From Dermacentor variabilis (Eukaryota > Arthropoda > Arachnida > Ixodida > Ixodidae): a stretch of 64,000 nucleotides of DNA. The notes below the pieces were generated by a model that saw only the letters and a program-made list of their open reading frames with translations, did no database searches and was not told the DNA's origin. The position numbers and the translations under genes are program-made. The stretch is taken from assembly GCF_050947875.1 (NCBI RefSeq), contig NC_134572.1:117123709-117187708 (forward strand), read 5' to 3'. How positions within the stretch are numbered: position 1 is the stretch's first letter; each line of letters begins with the position of its first letter. Positions 24,201-30,673 of the stretch are shown in pieces.

Positions 24201-24585
24201 AACCCTCCCGCTGACTTGGAGCAGCTGAAGCAGCACGTTTAATGCTGGGGAGAAAAGATTACTGCGTCACGAACACGCGTTCCTGTGTTCAAATTCAAGT
24301 TAGAAGTGTGCAGCACTGTCTCTGCTCATGTAAACGAAGAAAGGAAACACCTTAGAAGGTGGCTCCTTACAACAGTACAGCTTGTAATATCAACATCACA
24401 AAGTCCTGTTCCATTGCGTTGCCTAATGTGAGTCGATTGCTTTGAACAAGGAGACAGACGGCAAAACTGCGCACGTTGGGAGCCGCATACATGTGAAAGA
24501 ATCCAAGCTTACCCAAGCCACTGATTAAAGCTGTGTTGGCCGCAAACAGGAGGGCGAGGGCCAGCCCCCGGCGGATGAACAGCAT
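173..24585 (-). CDS. Eight-exon secreted protein gene, tentative LolA-like domain family (5' complete, 3' end off window)
   Basis: Gene model assembled by hand from eight minus-strand open segments with GT donors and AG acceptors: 24585-24513, 13227-12988, 12219-11971, 9864-9680, 9440-9306, 6712-6589, 2372-2200, 280-173. Codon phase matches at all seven junctions, giving 1287 nt (429 codons) without a stop. The product starts with a signal peptide (MLFIRR then a hydrophobic LALALLFAA core) and carries N-glycosylation sequons NET, NGS, NSS, NRT and NMT plus scattered cysteines, so it should act outside the cell or on its surface. Two related modules are visible: CRGQPCITW early and KRGIPCNVW late, each with an R-G-x-P-C-x-x-W core, and a YPDGMYCEG motif between them. 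This layout resembles metazoan LolA-like extracellular proteins as I recall them; that name is inference. No stop codon is seen, so the gene continues left of base 1. Introns measure 11285, 768, 2106, 239, 2593, 4216 and 1919 bp. Confidence 0.75.
281..767. other. Intron 7, right-hand part, no recognised feature
   Basis: Intronic sequence of the minus-strand gene (intron 7 runs 281-2199). Between exon 8 and the MITE at 768 only short chance open frames are seen and no repeat I recognise. Confidence 0.4.
768..1445. mobile_element. TA-flanked MITE with long terminal inverted repeats
   Basis: A 678-bp element flanked by TA (766-767 and 1446-1447). The left end reads cagggtgtttcagcgaacac and the right end is its complement, with a few mismatches, ending in cgaaagtgttcgctgagcc. 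Complementarity continues inward for more than 100 bp: gaggcggacattacttgca near 855 pairs with gcaaataatgtccacctc near 1340. There is no transposase, so it is non-autonomous. TA duplication fits the Tc1/mariner superfamily. It lies in intron 7. Mismatches between the arms indicate an old copy. Confidence 0.7.
1448..2199. other. Intron 7, left-hand part, no recognised feature
   Basis: AT-rich intronic sequence between the MITE and exon 7 of the minus-strand gene. No conserved coding segment or repeat was recognised. Confidence 0.35.
2200..2372 (-). CDS. Exon 7 of the LolA-like gene
   Basis: 173 bp: two bases that complete a codon, then 57 codons. The acceptor has a strong pyrimidine tract (ttttttttctcttccttt, then acttag) and the donor is AAAAAG|gtaagtaga. 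It joins exon 6 as GG|A (glycine) and leaves phase 0 for exon 8. The product begins LVFDIQHLHRGMTRCQNRTL and ends near GTDRTKYVLKKK. NRT is a sequon. The segment V-F-D-I followed by a lone cysteine is what the C-terminal part of a LolA-like module usually shows (recalled, not searched). Confidence 0.75.
2770..3078 (-). mobile_element. I-group LINE, 5'-truncated copy (C-terminus and 3' UTR)
   Basis: The minus strand at about 3078-2935 encodes the C-terminus of the same LINE family found intact at 32.5 kb: a decayed form of LDxRPFTxxxILGxWP, then KATKALLRYLKDTGLSQRL and a stop. The 3' UTR signature follows (on the plus strand gggaggttaaccagg ... ggttaccctacactgggg), and the element ends in a GA-rich tail at 2779-2800. 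It lies in intron 6 in the same orientation as the host gene. Confidence 0.7.
3079..3165 (-). mobile_element. I-group LINE 3' UTR scrap
   Basis: A second, shorter copy of the 3' UTR signature (caaggaggttaaccagacg ... acagttggctgccccgcacg) lies directly beside the copy at 2770-3078. No coding part remains. Confidence 0.5.
3184..3368 (-). mobile_element. Tail-only retroposon: (GTGA)n plus a short 3' end, with 11-bp target duplication
   Basis: About 43 GTGA units (3184-3356) are followed by ggaaactttattg, which on the minus strand contains AATAAA. The block is flanked by the 11-bp direct repeat ccgaaaggcga at 3173-3183 and 3369-3379. Read on the minus strand it is an AATAAA-containing 3' end followed by a (TCAC)n tail, which is how several tick LINEs finish. 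I infer an extremely 5'-truncated LINE insertion whose tail later expanded. Confidence 0.5.
3380..4139. other. GC-rich non-coding stretch in intron 6
   Basis: From about 3610 to 3800 this is unusually GC-rich for the window, with several cg-dense runs. Open frames exist on both strands but none has splice borders fitting the surrounding gene. The block around 3900-3990 (ttggactttatacgcaacct and after) looks like a tick repeat I have met before, but I cannot name it. Confidence 0.3.
4140..4352 (-). mobile_element. I-group LINE fragment (zinc motif and C-terminus), interrupted by a later copy
   Basis: Minus-strand translation shows YAFLTGMANSSTCDACS, the cysteine motif region of this LINE family, and then QLDNRPPSELKALG, its C-terminal region. 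The fragment stops abruptly at 4352, where the GGA-rich tail of another copy begins, so the younger copy inserted into it. Confidence 0.6.
4353..5300 (-). mobile_element. I-group LINE, 5'-truncated copy with RNase H remnant
   Basis: Reading leftwards from about 5300: a decayed RNase H domain (STSAKLTALYASLDIIN, NDSKAALQC, QWLSGHCNISWNEYADEA), a broken zinc-motif segment near 4830-4730, and the C-terminus LDNRPFSETKILGTW ... FVKATGFSERL with its stop near 4541. The 3' UTR signature (gggaggtcaaccagacgcac) and a GGA/GAA tail at 4353-4395 follow. Several stops and frame breaks show it is dead. It lies in intron 6, sense to the host gene. Confidence 0.7.
5596..6299 (-). mobile_element. I-group LINE insertion with inverted 5' end (twin priming) and target duplication
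   Basis: On the minus strand 6243-5596 carries the end of RNase H (LDRAARSAHEDTQTSPIPLS), the zinc-motif region (CDSCRCETTIEHLFSACP) and the C-terminus, then 3' UTR and a GA-rich tail. From 6244 to 6299 the plus strand encodes the stretch that should come just before it (FQWIPAHCGIVG), so the 5' piece is inverted. Direct repeats cagagtgcatg (5585-5595) and cagagtgtatg (6300-6310) flank the whole, with one mismatch. This is the structure expected from a single twin-primed retrotransposition. Confidence 0.75.
6325..6470 (-). mobile_element. I-group LINE 3' UTR and tail
   Basis: The 3' UTR signature of the LINE family is present (caggcaggtcaatcaagg ... ggttgaataccctacacttc) with a GA-rich tail at 6340-6352. 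No coding sequence was recognised. Confidence 0.55.
6589..6712 (-). CDS. Exon 6 of the LolA-like gene
   Basis: 124 bp, 41 codons plus one base. The acceptor is ctttcttggtcccttag and the donor is CACG|gtaagcgct. It joins exon 5 in phase 0 and exon 7 in phase 1. It encodes VRMDTTERLYRIDFTSETSN, then INNIALPDGVKSVSRIISGIH. The pattern R-x-x-x-T-x-R-L-Y-R-x-D-F fits the strand of a LolA-like module that follows the E-V-T-L strand of exon 5. Confidence 0.75.
6713..7519. other. Intron 5, no recognised feature
   Basis: Part of the 2593-bp intron between exons 5 and 6. No repeat or coding segment was recognised left of the CR1-like LINE. Confidence 0.35.
7525..9250 (-). mobile_element. CR1/Jockey-like LINE, 5'-truncated
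   Basis: A 5'-truncated non-LTR retrotransposon on the minus strand, with reverse transcriptase followed by a short 3' UTR. On the plus strand the 3' end reads ttttattgtaccctcaagac, so the element ends in an A/T-rich AATAAAATAAAATC-type tail near 7525. It sits in intron 5, in the same orientation as the gene. Its broken end at about 9180-9250 lies only 55-125 bp from the exon 5 splice donor. No clear target duplication was found. Confidence 0.75.
7769..9254 (-). pseudogene. Reverse transcriptase of the CR1-like LINE, frameshifted
   Basis: The upstream frame (9254-8541) encodes VIKGLKLSSSPGADLVNAKF, VGKVVPLHKSGSK, NYRPISLTSIPCKVLEHIL and QHGFRKK, the first blocks of a non-LTR reverse transcriptase. 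The block around the first catalytic aspartate (expected FxDFxKAFD) is scrambled near 8680-8770 by frameshifts. The downstream frame (8554-7769) carries DSGVPQGSVIGPLLFLIY and the catalytic FADDYVIL, then the thumb (YKYLGVYINQSLSW) and ends SRIDHSHKV, typical of CR1/L2-like C-termini. Two overlapping frames and the damaged catalytic block make it inactive. Confidence 0.75.
9306..9440 (-). CDS. Exon 5 of the LolA-like gene
   Basis: 135 bp, exactly 45 codons, phase 0 at both ends. The acceptor is gacattctcctgcag and the donor is CGC|gtaagtgcc. It encodes YPDGMYCEGFVSEEWKLD, then ESPLTYLSYSAEVTLDAKNGRAVADSR. P-x-G-x-Y-C-x-G followed by a strand ending in E-V is the feature that most recalls LolA-like extracellular proteins. 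Confidence 0.8.
9680..9864 (-). CDS. Exon 4 of the LolA-like gene
   Basis: 185 bp: two codon-completing bases and 61 codons. The acceptor is cctctcccggttcag and the donor is CTGGAG|gtgaggaga. It joins exon 3 as G|AT (aspartate) and exon 5 in phase 0, across a 239-bp intron. It encodes FTEKNSWHSMSAQQNVPLAL, then a cysteine, the sequon NSS, and YDVMEIMHFTHDAVIDEDLE. Confidence 0.8.
10179..10418 (-). mobile_element. tRNA-derived tick SINE (Ruka-like), full length, 15-bp target duplication
   Basis: A 240-bp SINE in reverse orientation with a tRNA-like head (B box ggatcgaatcc on the minus strand) and a body ending in caaatatta-type A/T repeats (10179-10190). Identical direct repeats aaaattcaatacttt flank it at 10164-10178 and 10419-10433. 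The intact duplication and close similarity to the copies at 39.0 and 53.1 kb suggest a fairly recent insertion. It lies in intron 3. Confidence 0.9.
10434..11970. other. Intron 3 remainder, no recognised feature
   Basis: Sequence between the SINE and exon 3. Open frames are short and lack splice borders in the right phase. A minus-strand segment at 10620-10700 is open for a while but has no convincing donor. Confidence 0.3.
11971..12219 (-). CDS. Exon 3 of the LolA-like gene
   Basis: 249 bp: two completing bases, 82 codons, one leftover base. The acceptor follows a long T run (gtttttttttttttggtcgcag, broken only by the g's) and the donor is GACGG|gtaagcatg. It joins exon 2 as C|AG (glutamine). 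It encodes CSRVNADVVNAFNFNLLKGR, then sequon NGS, VFPIRQMLSMPP, GTCRGQPCITW (first P-C-x-x-W module core) and ETRDVYSAVWT. Confidence 0.8.
12363..12450 (-). mobile_element. I-group LINE 3' UTR scrap
   Basis: Contains the signature gccagggaggttaaccaaga ... ggttggctgatcttagcttgg in intron 2. No coding part remains. Confidence 0.5.
12988..13227 (-). CDS. Exon 2 of the LolA-like gene
   Basis: 240 bp: two completing bases, 79 codons, one leftover base. The acceptor is gcatttgtttgcgtag and the donor is GGTAAAC|gtaagtgcg. It joins exon 1 as G|GA (glycine). It encodes TRKIPASFQAIGQSYTLSEC, a serine-rich linker, and RAALVIDLGSLQSVRFLEV followed by the sequon NET. There is one cysteine. This is the N-terminal part of the mature protein and resembles nothing I can name. 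Confidence 0.75.
13228..15186. other. Intron 1, proximal part, no recognised feature
   Basis: Part of the 11.3-kb intron 1. A plus-strand open frame at 13849-14271 (140 codons) has no recognisable motif and no counterpart signals. I regard it as chance. Confidence 0.3.
15191..15920. mobile_element. 730-bp foldback DNA element flanked by TTAA
   Basis: The ends are inverted repeats: gaggaagctttagctcg on the left and cgagctaaagcttcctc on the right, directly flanked by TTAA at 15187-15190 and 15921-15924. Complementarity extends far inward: acatgtaaaa near 15228 with ttttacatgtatt near 15870, aaatttgactaggtttgttgca with tgcaacaaattgcattt, and tctagtgactgttgg with ccaacagtcactaga. The element is largely palindromic with no coding capacity. 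TTAA flanks recall piggyBac-type targeting, but TTAA could also be the end of the repeat. Non-autonomous foldback/MITE in intron 1. Confidence 0.75.
16333..16503 (-). mobile_element. Decayed tick SINE (Ruka-like)
   Basis: The plus strand shows the degraded body and head in reverse order: ggaccacctggttttcttta, catttcacccccatctaaat, gcggccgccgaggccagga, then a damaged tRNA-like head ending ctaccacggtgg. Many substitutions; no target duplication was recognised. Confidence 0.7.
17758..18150 (-). mobile_element. I-group LINE, decayed 3' part
   Basis: The 3' UTR signature is degraded (ggcagggatgttaaccgttc ... gggtaccgtatgctggggg) and followed upstream by a heavily mutated zinc-motif and C-terminal region (minus-strand translation only locally matches the family at 18040-18130). 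It lies in intron 1, sense to the gene. Confidence 0.5.
18151..21571. other. Intron 1, middle part, mostly AT-rich, with a GC-rich block and G runs
   Basis: No gene or clear transposon is recognised. Notable patches are a GC-rich block at about 19608-19705 built of variants of cccggcc/gggccgg, and G-rich runs at 20623-20640 and 20795-20820. Confidence 0.3.
21572..21734. repeat. 72-bp near-perfect inverted repeat with 19-nt loop
   Basis: Arms 21572-21643 and 21663-21734 are complementary over 72 bp. The only mismatch pairs G21614 with T21692, which would be a G-U wobble in RNA, so a transcript would form an unbroken 72-bp stem. The loop 21644-21662 contains part of a tandem gatttcctcaatc. It lies in intron 1. 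It may be a foldback remnant, a hairpin RNA source, or an assembly artefact. Confidence 0.85.
22228..22350 (-). mobile_element. RTE-type LINE 3' end fragment
   Basis: The plus strand reads atcttcatcatgatcgacct, then tgtccactgcaggacgacgt, then tctctcccagcgttctct. This is the complement of the RTE 3' terminus seen intact at 53911-53980 (cccactgcagggcaaaggcc, ctctcccatacttctcc). It is diverged and only about 120 bp long. Confidence 0.6.
22430..22870 (+). pseudogene. RTE-type LINE, decayed C-terminal coding fragment
   Basis: Plus-strand frames encode PLLTYGAQTWSLTKKLENKL, MLAITFRERKTAAAIKKQT, TEVADILIDIKATKS, ADNRCSSKVTE and RTGWCDEMRKFAG. These match the C-terminal region of the RTE at 54.4-53.9 kb (VLTYGAETWRLTKR, DILVEIKKKKWAWAGH, VRWADDIKTFAG). 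Stops and frame changes show it is dead. It faces the fragment at 22228-22350. Confidence 0.65.
22871..24512. other. Intron 1, distal part, no recognised feature
   Basis: AT-rich, with alternating purine-pyrimidine runs at 23340-23420. A minus-strand segment near 23112-23030 has splice-like borders but wrong phase for the gene (see rejected items). A T run occurs at 23727-23741. Confidence 0.3.
24513..24585 (-). CDS. Exon 1 (signal peptide) of the LolA-like gene
   Basis: ATG at 24585 opens 24 codons plus one base before the donor CTTGG|gtaagcttgg. The peptide has a basic start (MLFIRR), an 11-15 residue hydrophobic core (LALALLFAANTALI) and small residues after it, as in a secretory signal peptide. 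An in-frame GTG lies 15 nt upstream but the ATG is the natural start. Its phase 1 end fits exon 2 across the 11.3-kb intron. Confidence 0.7.
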
Positions 24586-24609
24586 TGCTCCGGTACACAC
24601 GCGCGTGAG

Positions 24610-24700
24610 GCCTTAATGCGCTCAGACTCTCTTGTTGCTTATACGTCCGGCTTCGCTGCAGAAAGGGCGAAAGTGACGCCCCTTCTGACGGCGGGGAGGA
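24610..24700 (-). promoter_or_regulatory. Putative core promoter of the LolA-like gene
   Basis: On the minus strand cgtataag (24645-24638) could serve as a TATA box, about 53-60 nt upstream of the ATG, leaving a start site near 24615 and a very short 5' UTR. Upstream the minus strand is GC-rich with ctcctccccgcc (about 24700). It is inferred from position only. Confidence 0.35.
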
Positions 24701-25094
24701 GTCTTGGCGAGATATTGGGAGCGGCCGGCTCTAAATATCTCTCATCCGAGCCCCCTATCAGCGCTGGCGGGTGATAGAGAGGTGCCTGAGCTATCTTCTC
24801 TTTATACATGCGTTCCGAGAAGCTTTACCTGTACATCGCCGACCGAATGAAGCCTTCGATAAGTAGCTGTACAAGGATGTCACGTGCCACAGAAAGGAGG
24901 AATTATTGTCGATAGTACGGAACTTGTTCGCTGCCATCATCTGAAAAAAAAAAAAGCGGCAATGAGCAGCCTTCGCCTTTTGTTGCTACGAGCAAACTCT
25001 TTATCGTTCCATCGCCATCACGCTCTTTCCATAAGGCACGTATGTGAATCCTATTCAAATTTAAGGAAGCCTGGATGTTGTCATTGATGATCTG

Positions 25095-25600
25095 TTTAGC
25101 GTTAATTCACGTGGGGGGAGAGAGAGAAGGGAAGAAGGAAAGGCGGGTTTTACCAGACTGAGTCAAGTTTGCTACCCTACACGTGGGGAGGAGAATGGGG
25201 AGTGAAAGCGAGAGAGAGAGAAAACATGAGTCTATACCGCACTTTCACATGCACTAGGTTAGGTGTAGGATGTCTATAGTCGGGCACTCAAGTCTGTCGC
25301 CTTCAGGTAGTGAAGAAGCGCTCGAAATGCTTTCTGGACTAATGAACTAACTGTGAGGCCAGGCTCCCAAGATCTTAAATGGCTTCTGTAAATGGCCTGT
25401 CATCCAGTCTATTCAATGCACACTGAAGAGTCTGACGTTGGTTATCAAAGCGAGAACAGTGGCACAGAAGATGACAGATGGTCTCTTCCCACTTGCACTT
25501 GGCGCACATTGGTGAGGCCGCCACTCCAATACAATACAGTTGGTGATTGCTACTCCTACCCACACCAGACACAGCAGTGTTGCGTCACGTCGTGAAAGGT
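25095..25600 (-). mobile_element. I-group LINE, 5'-truncated copy
   Basis: The minus strand encodes LVWVGVAITNCIVLEW, then in a neighbouring frame CAKCKWEETICHLLCHCSR (zinc motif C-x2-C ... H-x4-C) and ALNRLDDRPFTEAI. The rest of the C-terminus is degraded, followed by the 3' UTR (gcgggttttaccagactgag ... gctaccctacacgtgggg) and a GA-rich tail. It lies about 0.5 kb upstream of the gene's putative promoter. Confidence 0.7.
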
Positions 25601-25821
25601 GTGCTGGTGACTTTCAGAAAAGCAAGCTACGATGAAAAAAAAATCTGCGGATCCCACGAGATGTGGCAATCGGTTCAAGCAAATCTTTCACCGGTGTTTG
25701 TGAAGAACGCTGTTCTTGCTTAGCGACCATTTGCAAGTAGCGACCACGCGACCCAGTTGGACACATTGTTCAGTCGAAATCACCTCGCTCAGCATCAACT
25801 CGTTATGCTAAGCCCAAATGA

Positions 25822-26748
25822 AGGAACGACGACTATGGAACAGCCACGACGGCATGACGACGCCTGTACGGCGGCGATGAAACGACGACGATGGAATGCG
25901 ACGACGACGACTACATGATGATGGTGCAATGACGACAATGGCTTGACAACGATATGACGGCGACGGCCCGATGATAACGTGGTGCCGATGCTGGAATAAC
26001 GATGGTGGTGTGGTGAAAAAAATGACGGAGCTTAAGACGACGACGACGGCTTCCCGACAACGGTATGACGGTGCTGGGATAACGGCGAGTCAAATCACTA
26101 CGACAAAATGACGGTGATGAAACGACTATGACGTCATCACGACAACTGCAAGACGACGATGCAATAATGACAATGGCATGGCGACCGAACAATGTCTTCC
26201 CTGGAGAGACGACGATGGTATAATGACTATGGCATGACCAGAATAGTGATGAAGCTGGAATGACGGCGACGGTACCACGACAATGGGATGATGATGCTAA
26301 AGAATGATTACAATGGTATGACGATGCTGGACTGACGACGACTGTGTAATGGCGGTATGACGACAGTGATATGAAGAAGGTGGAATGACGGCAGCTGCGT
26401 GGCGACAAAAGGATGAAGAAATGGGATTACGACTGTGTGATCACTACAACAAAATGGCGACTATAGAACGACCACGATGGCATGACTCTGGCTATTTAAT
26501 GACGATGCAATGCCGACAATGACATGGCGGCGATAGATTGAGAATTGCGGACCGATGTCGATGGAACGAAGACGACGGTATGACGATGATGGCTGGAAGA
26601 TTGTGGCGTGATAACGACAATATGACAACGCAGTGACAGCGATAGAGTGATGACGGTGGTATGATGGCGATGACATGACAACAAATTGATTATTACAATG
26701 TCAAGAAGGTCTTAAATGGAGGTGACGGCATGACAACGATGGTGGGTT
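25822..26748. repeat. Degenerate GAC/GAT-type satellite, about 0.93 kb
   Basis: The plus strand is built from irregular variants of atgacgacgatgg (gacgacgatggaatg, gcatgacgacg, acaatggcatggcg and so on) with no fixed period. The low complexity leaves long open frames on the minus strand that should not be taken as genes. It ends within about 20-60 bp of the 5' end of the LINE at 26.76 kb. Confidence 0.8.
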
Positions 26749-26904
26749 GGTGTTTTACTCACGTCCGTACTTATACTTGCATCACCTGACACCGTGCGGA
26801 GAGGAAGGCGAAATGATTCTCTGATAGAACGCTTGTACTTTTGTCTCCGCTTTTTCGCTTTGCTTCCCGGCATTTCTGGGAGCTGCCGCTCCCTCCTTGC
26901 GGCA

Positions 26905-28241
26905 ATGGATGAAGAGACCTCCGAGGACTTTCCTGATGTGCAGCCGTCAAGTCGGCTAGCGCCCAGGAAACGTGGAAGTGCGTCAAGAGATACAGACAGC
27001 GAGGCCACTGAGGTATGTTCGGACAGCTACGACTCGTCGGACGATGACTTCCAGGTCGTGATGAGTAGATTAGGAAAAAGGAGACTACTACAGGCATCTT
27101 CGTCGCCAAGCGCTTCTACCGTGAAGAGTGCACCGCTGTGCTGGCCGCGCACTGTGCTGTTTATGCCCGTGGACCCGGCGACCATTTGCGGCTCCTCAAC
27201 AGACAGGTCCTCTCTTCGTTGCTCGAGAGAATCGCACGAAATGAGATTAAAGGCGTGCGAATAAACTCGCGGAAAAATGTCCTGGCAGTCGATGTCTTGC
27301 ATCGCAGCGCCCTACAAGACCTACGTAATATAACTGATATCGACAATGTAAAGGTGCGATCAATGAGCCCTACAGGCAGCGATGGTACTGTGGGCGTCAT
27401 TTATGACGTCGACGTTGCCATCCCTAATGACGACTTGCCAACGCTGATAAAGCCAACGAGAGAAGGCAATTTCATTACAAGGATTTTCAGACTGGGAAAC
27501 ACACGCTGTGGGAAGATTTTGTTTGAAGGAGACAGCTTTCCTTCCCACGTCAAAGTAGGACATGTCCGCCATCCAGTACGACCATTCGTACCGAAGCGCC
27601 TCCAGTGTTTCAAGTGTTGCCAGAGTGGCCACGTGAAGGGTGTCTGCGTGAAGAACGTCGTGTGCCCGCACTGCTCTGAGTCCCTTTCAGAAGACGCCTG
27701 CAGCACACATGTTCTAAAGTGCCCTAACTGCAGTGGTCCTCACAAGGCCTCATCAAAGGATTTCCCGCGGGTGCTCATGGAATTCGCGATTCTAAAACGA
27801 ATGGTGCGGGACAATTCAACGCATCGAGAGGCCGCTGTCGCTGTTCGGCGGCGTCGACGTCGACACCGAAAACGTTCACGAAATTCCGCAACTGCATATA
27901 GGTACACGCCAGCTACCGTCAGTAGGACTGCCGCATCACCGCACTGCGCCGCCAAGACAGATACAAGGAAATCAAACAAAGCGGAGAGTCTCGCCCGTCC
28001 TGAAGAATGGCCTGAGCAACCGAGGGCACAACTCCCTGCTAAGTTACCTCAAAACGCACCGACTTCGACTGCTTCGGCAACTTTTGAAGCGACGCTGGCA
28101 GATGATTGCCAGGTCATCAACATTCTGCGGTCGCTCATGAATGCCATTCGCGTTATACTTACCAACATGAAGTATTCGTCTGCGCAAAGCGCGCTACAGG
28201 TGCTGGACACTTTGAGTCCAGTACTTGCGGCTTTTGGTTAA
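26905..28241 (+). pseudogene. LINE ORF1 (gag-like, zinc knuckles), one frameshift
   Basis: ATG at 26905 opens an acidic N-terminus (MDEETSEDFPDVQPSSRL). The frame shifts near 27183, where PVDPAT continues in the next frame as LRLLNRQVLSSLLERIARN. Downstream are two zinc knuckles: CFKCCQSGHVKGVC (C-x2-C-x4-H-x4-C) and a following C-x2-C cluster (CPHCSE ... CPNCSGPH). A basic stretch of arginines (about 27845-27885) and a proline/alanine-rich tail finish it. The role is RNA binding in the retrotransposition particle. One indel separates the two halves, so the copy cannot make an intact protein. Confidence 0.8.
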
Positions 28242-28245
28242 AATC

Positions 28246-29160
28246 ATGGCTCTCCAGAAGCCGTGGTTTCGTGACGAAGTCCGGCACGCGTCGACATTTC
28301 AGTGGAACGCCAGAGGACTGAAGTCACGTGTGTTCACGAATAAGTTCCCAGTCATCGTCATCTGCGAGCCCCTATCAGATAACATCAGACTGTCCGAGTA
28401 TTTCATGTCCGCCACCCACGGAGAATGCATCAAGATCATCGTATTCATGCGACGTGATCTTACGCATGTCCATCATCCAGTGTCACCTGACCAAGGAAAC
28501 CAATGCATAAGTCTGACAGTGAAGAAAGGCAAGCTCACTTTCACATTAATTGGAGCCTACATATCGCCCTCAAGTCGGTTGGACTGCGAGAGATTACGGC
28601 GAATCACGACAGCGACTCCGTAGCCTTTGGTGATTACTGGAGATTTTAATGCCCTCCACCATCTCTGGTGAAGTCCTAAGATAAACTCGAGAGGCAGAAG
28701 ATTAGTGTCATTTGCCTCCGAACAAGAACTGTGCTTGTTAAACGATGGAAGCACCACCTTTCCGCGTGGAACTGCCTACTGTAGCTGCCTGGACCTCACC
28801 TTTGTTTCACGCTCCTTCACTAGAAAGGTCAGGTGGTTTCCGGATATTGAAACGCGGGGAAGTGACCACCTACCCACTTAGCTTAGGGTTAAAGGGTTGA
28901 CGGACTCCAGGTTATCCGGCGTCACACAATATATTGACTGGCCAATGTTCAAGTCGATTGTCAAAGACGGCTTTCGTGATGACTTGTCCTCTAGCCTAGA
29001 GGCTGCGAAACATTCGCTTCTGAGAACGTATACAGGCACCGAATACGACATTGAGCTAGAGAAGCTTCGTGCAATTCGTCGTCGTGCAGAGCGAAGATAC
29101 AGGCGCGCGAAGTCTGTACATGACTTGAGGTTGTCCAGAAGAACTCAAAAGAAAATTTAG
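28246..29160 (+). pseudogene. LINE ORF2, endonuclease part, with stops
   Basis: It starts with ATG five bases after the ORF1 stop. Motifs of an AP-type endonuclease: FQWNARGLKS, VIVICEP, LTFTLIGAYISPSSR, VITGDFNALHHLW, LDLTFVSRS and GSDHLPT. In-frame stops occur at 28621 (after ITTATP), in the GDFNA block, after DHLPT, and at 29158. In an active element this domain nicks the target DNA. Confidence 0.8.
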
Positions 29161-29166
29161 TGTCGC

Positions 29167-30673
29167 ATGGACAAACTTGCATCTCAAAGATGGAAGTCAT
29201 TCTGCGAATCTTTGGATCCACGAAAACCTTTGTCTCACATATGGAGAACTGTTCGTGGCCTCCGTGGAACCCCTCAGCAGCGCGACCCTCTTAAGTCTTT
29301 GGCCCTTCACCAACAATGCAGGAAGATTGACGTAGCGGAATCTTTCTGCAGGAGGATTGCTGGCAAAACCAGTTCCGCTGGAACATCGACGCTCCACCAC
29401 TCACCGATTTCACGCGACCCCCGCATGGATAGACCTTTCTCCATGGACGAGCTCGAAGCTGCACTGGCCTTGTGCAAGCGTTTATCTTCACCAGGACCCA
29501 ACGGTATAACCTACCATACCCTATGTAATTTTGGCGAAGGGGCTCGGCAAGTGCTCCTGCTCTTGTTCAACAGCTCCTGGCAGACAGGTACGGTTCCCCA
29601 GGAATGGAAGACCAGTCGCCTAATTCCAGTACTCAAGCCTGGCAAGTCGCCTGTACACATTGCATCATACCGACTAATTGCGCTTGCCAGTTGCATCCGA
29701 AAGCTAATGGAGAGGATGGTTCTAGCACGACTAGAATGGTACCTCGAACATTACCAGGTATATCCAGATGCGGTGGCCGGTTTCAGGCGTGGCCGTTCTT
29801 CCATAGACAACGTTATCGACTTGGTGACGTACGTCGAGCACCAGAAGTCCTGCAAAAAGTTATCTGCTGCCCCGTTTCTGGATGTTAAAGGAGCGTACGA
29901 TAACGTAACGCACGAAGCGATTTTCAACGCGTTAGAGGCAGTAGAATTTGGCGGCGAAGTCTATTTCTGGATAAGTAGCTATCTACATAAGAGATCCTTT
30001 TTCGTACTTACCGAGGATGGCCCGACCTCCCGGCATTACAGTAACCGTGGGGTGCCTCAGGGCGGAGTACTCAGCCCAACGCTCTTCAGTCTAACACTCA
30101 TTGGACTCGCCGACATCTTGCCAGGCACCGTTAGGCTCTCCATCTATGCCGACGACATTTGCATTTGGACGTCGGCTGTGACGCGACTGCAGCTTCGCGC
30201 GCGGCTTCAGAAGTCAGCCACTTTAACATCATCCTACCATCGAGAACAAGGACTTTATATATCATACGATAAGTGCACAGTGGGGGCATTTACCAGGAAA
30301 TCAATGTCTCCATATGTGATATCCGTCGACAGACGATTGATCTCGTACAGCACGAGTCACAGATTTTTGGGGGTGGTCATTGACAAAAATCTCTCTTGGG
30401 CCCCTCATGTTAATTATGTGAAAAAACGCCTGACAGGAATTTGCCATATGTTTAAGTTCCTTGCAGGAAAGACCTGGGGAGTGACAATACACTCTATGCT
30501 GCGACTGTACAGGGTCCTCTTTATTGGATTCCTGCGGTACAGCCTACCGGTCATGTCCAACACCTGCAGAACTAACCTGAATATAACCAAAAGCATCCAA
30601 GCCCAAGCCCTCAAGATATGTCTTGGTCTACCGCGGAGTGCGTCAATGACTGAAGTTATTGCAGTCGCTCAAG
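29167..30673 (+). pseudogene. LINE ORF2, reverse transcriptase part, truncated by insertion
   Basis: About 500 codons are open. Reverse transcriptase blocks in order: SSPGPNGITYHTL, RLIPVLKPGK, YRLIALASCIRKLMERM, AGFRRGRSSIDNV, FLDVKGAYDNV (first catalytic aspartate), GVPQGGVLSPTLF, YADDICIW (catalytic pair), then HRFLGVVIDKNLSW of the thumb. The frame is cut at 30673 by the inserted copy. Host coding resumes at 31337 in frame (AVAQ|DSTI, then a stop, then THIRIETMRVHIRHF). Confidence 0.85.

Noticed and set aside
25911..26684. Serine/histidine-rich minus-strand open frames
   Set aside because: Low-complexity GAC/GAT satellite; no start context or homology.
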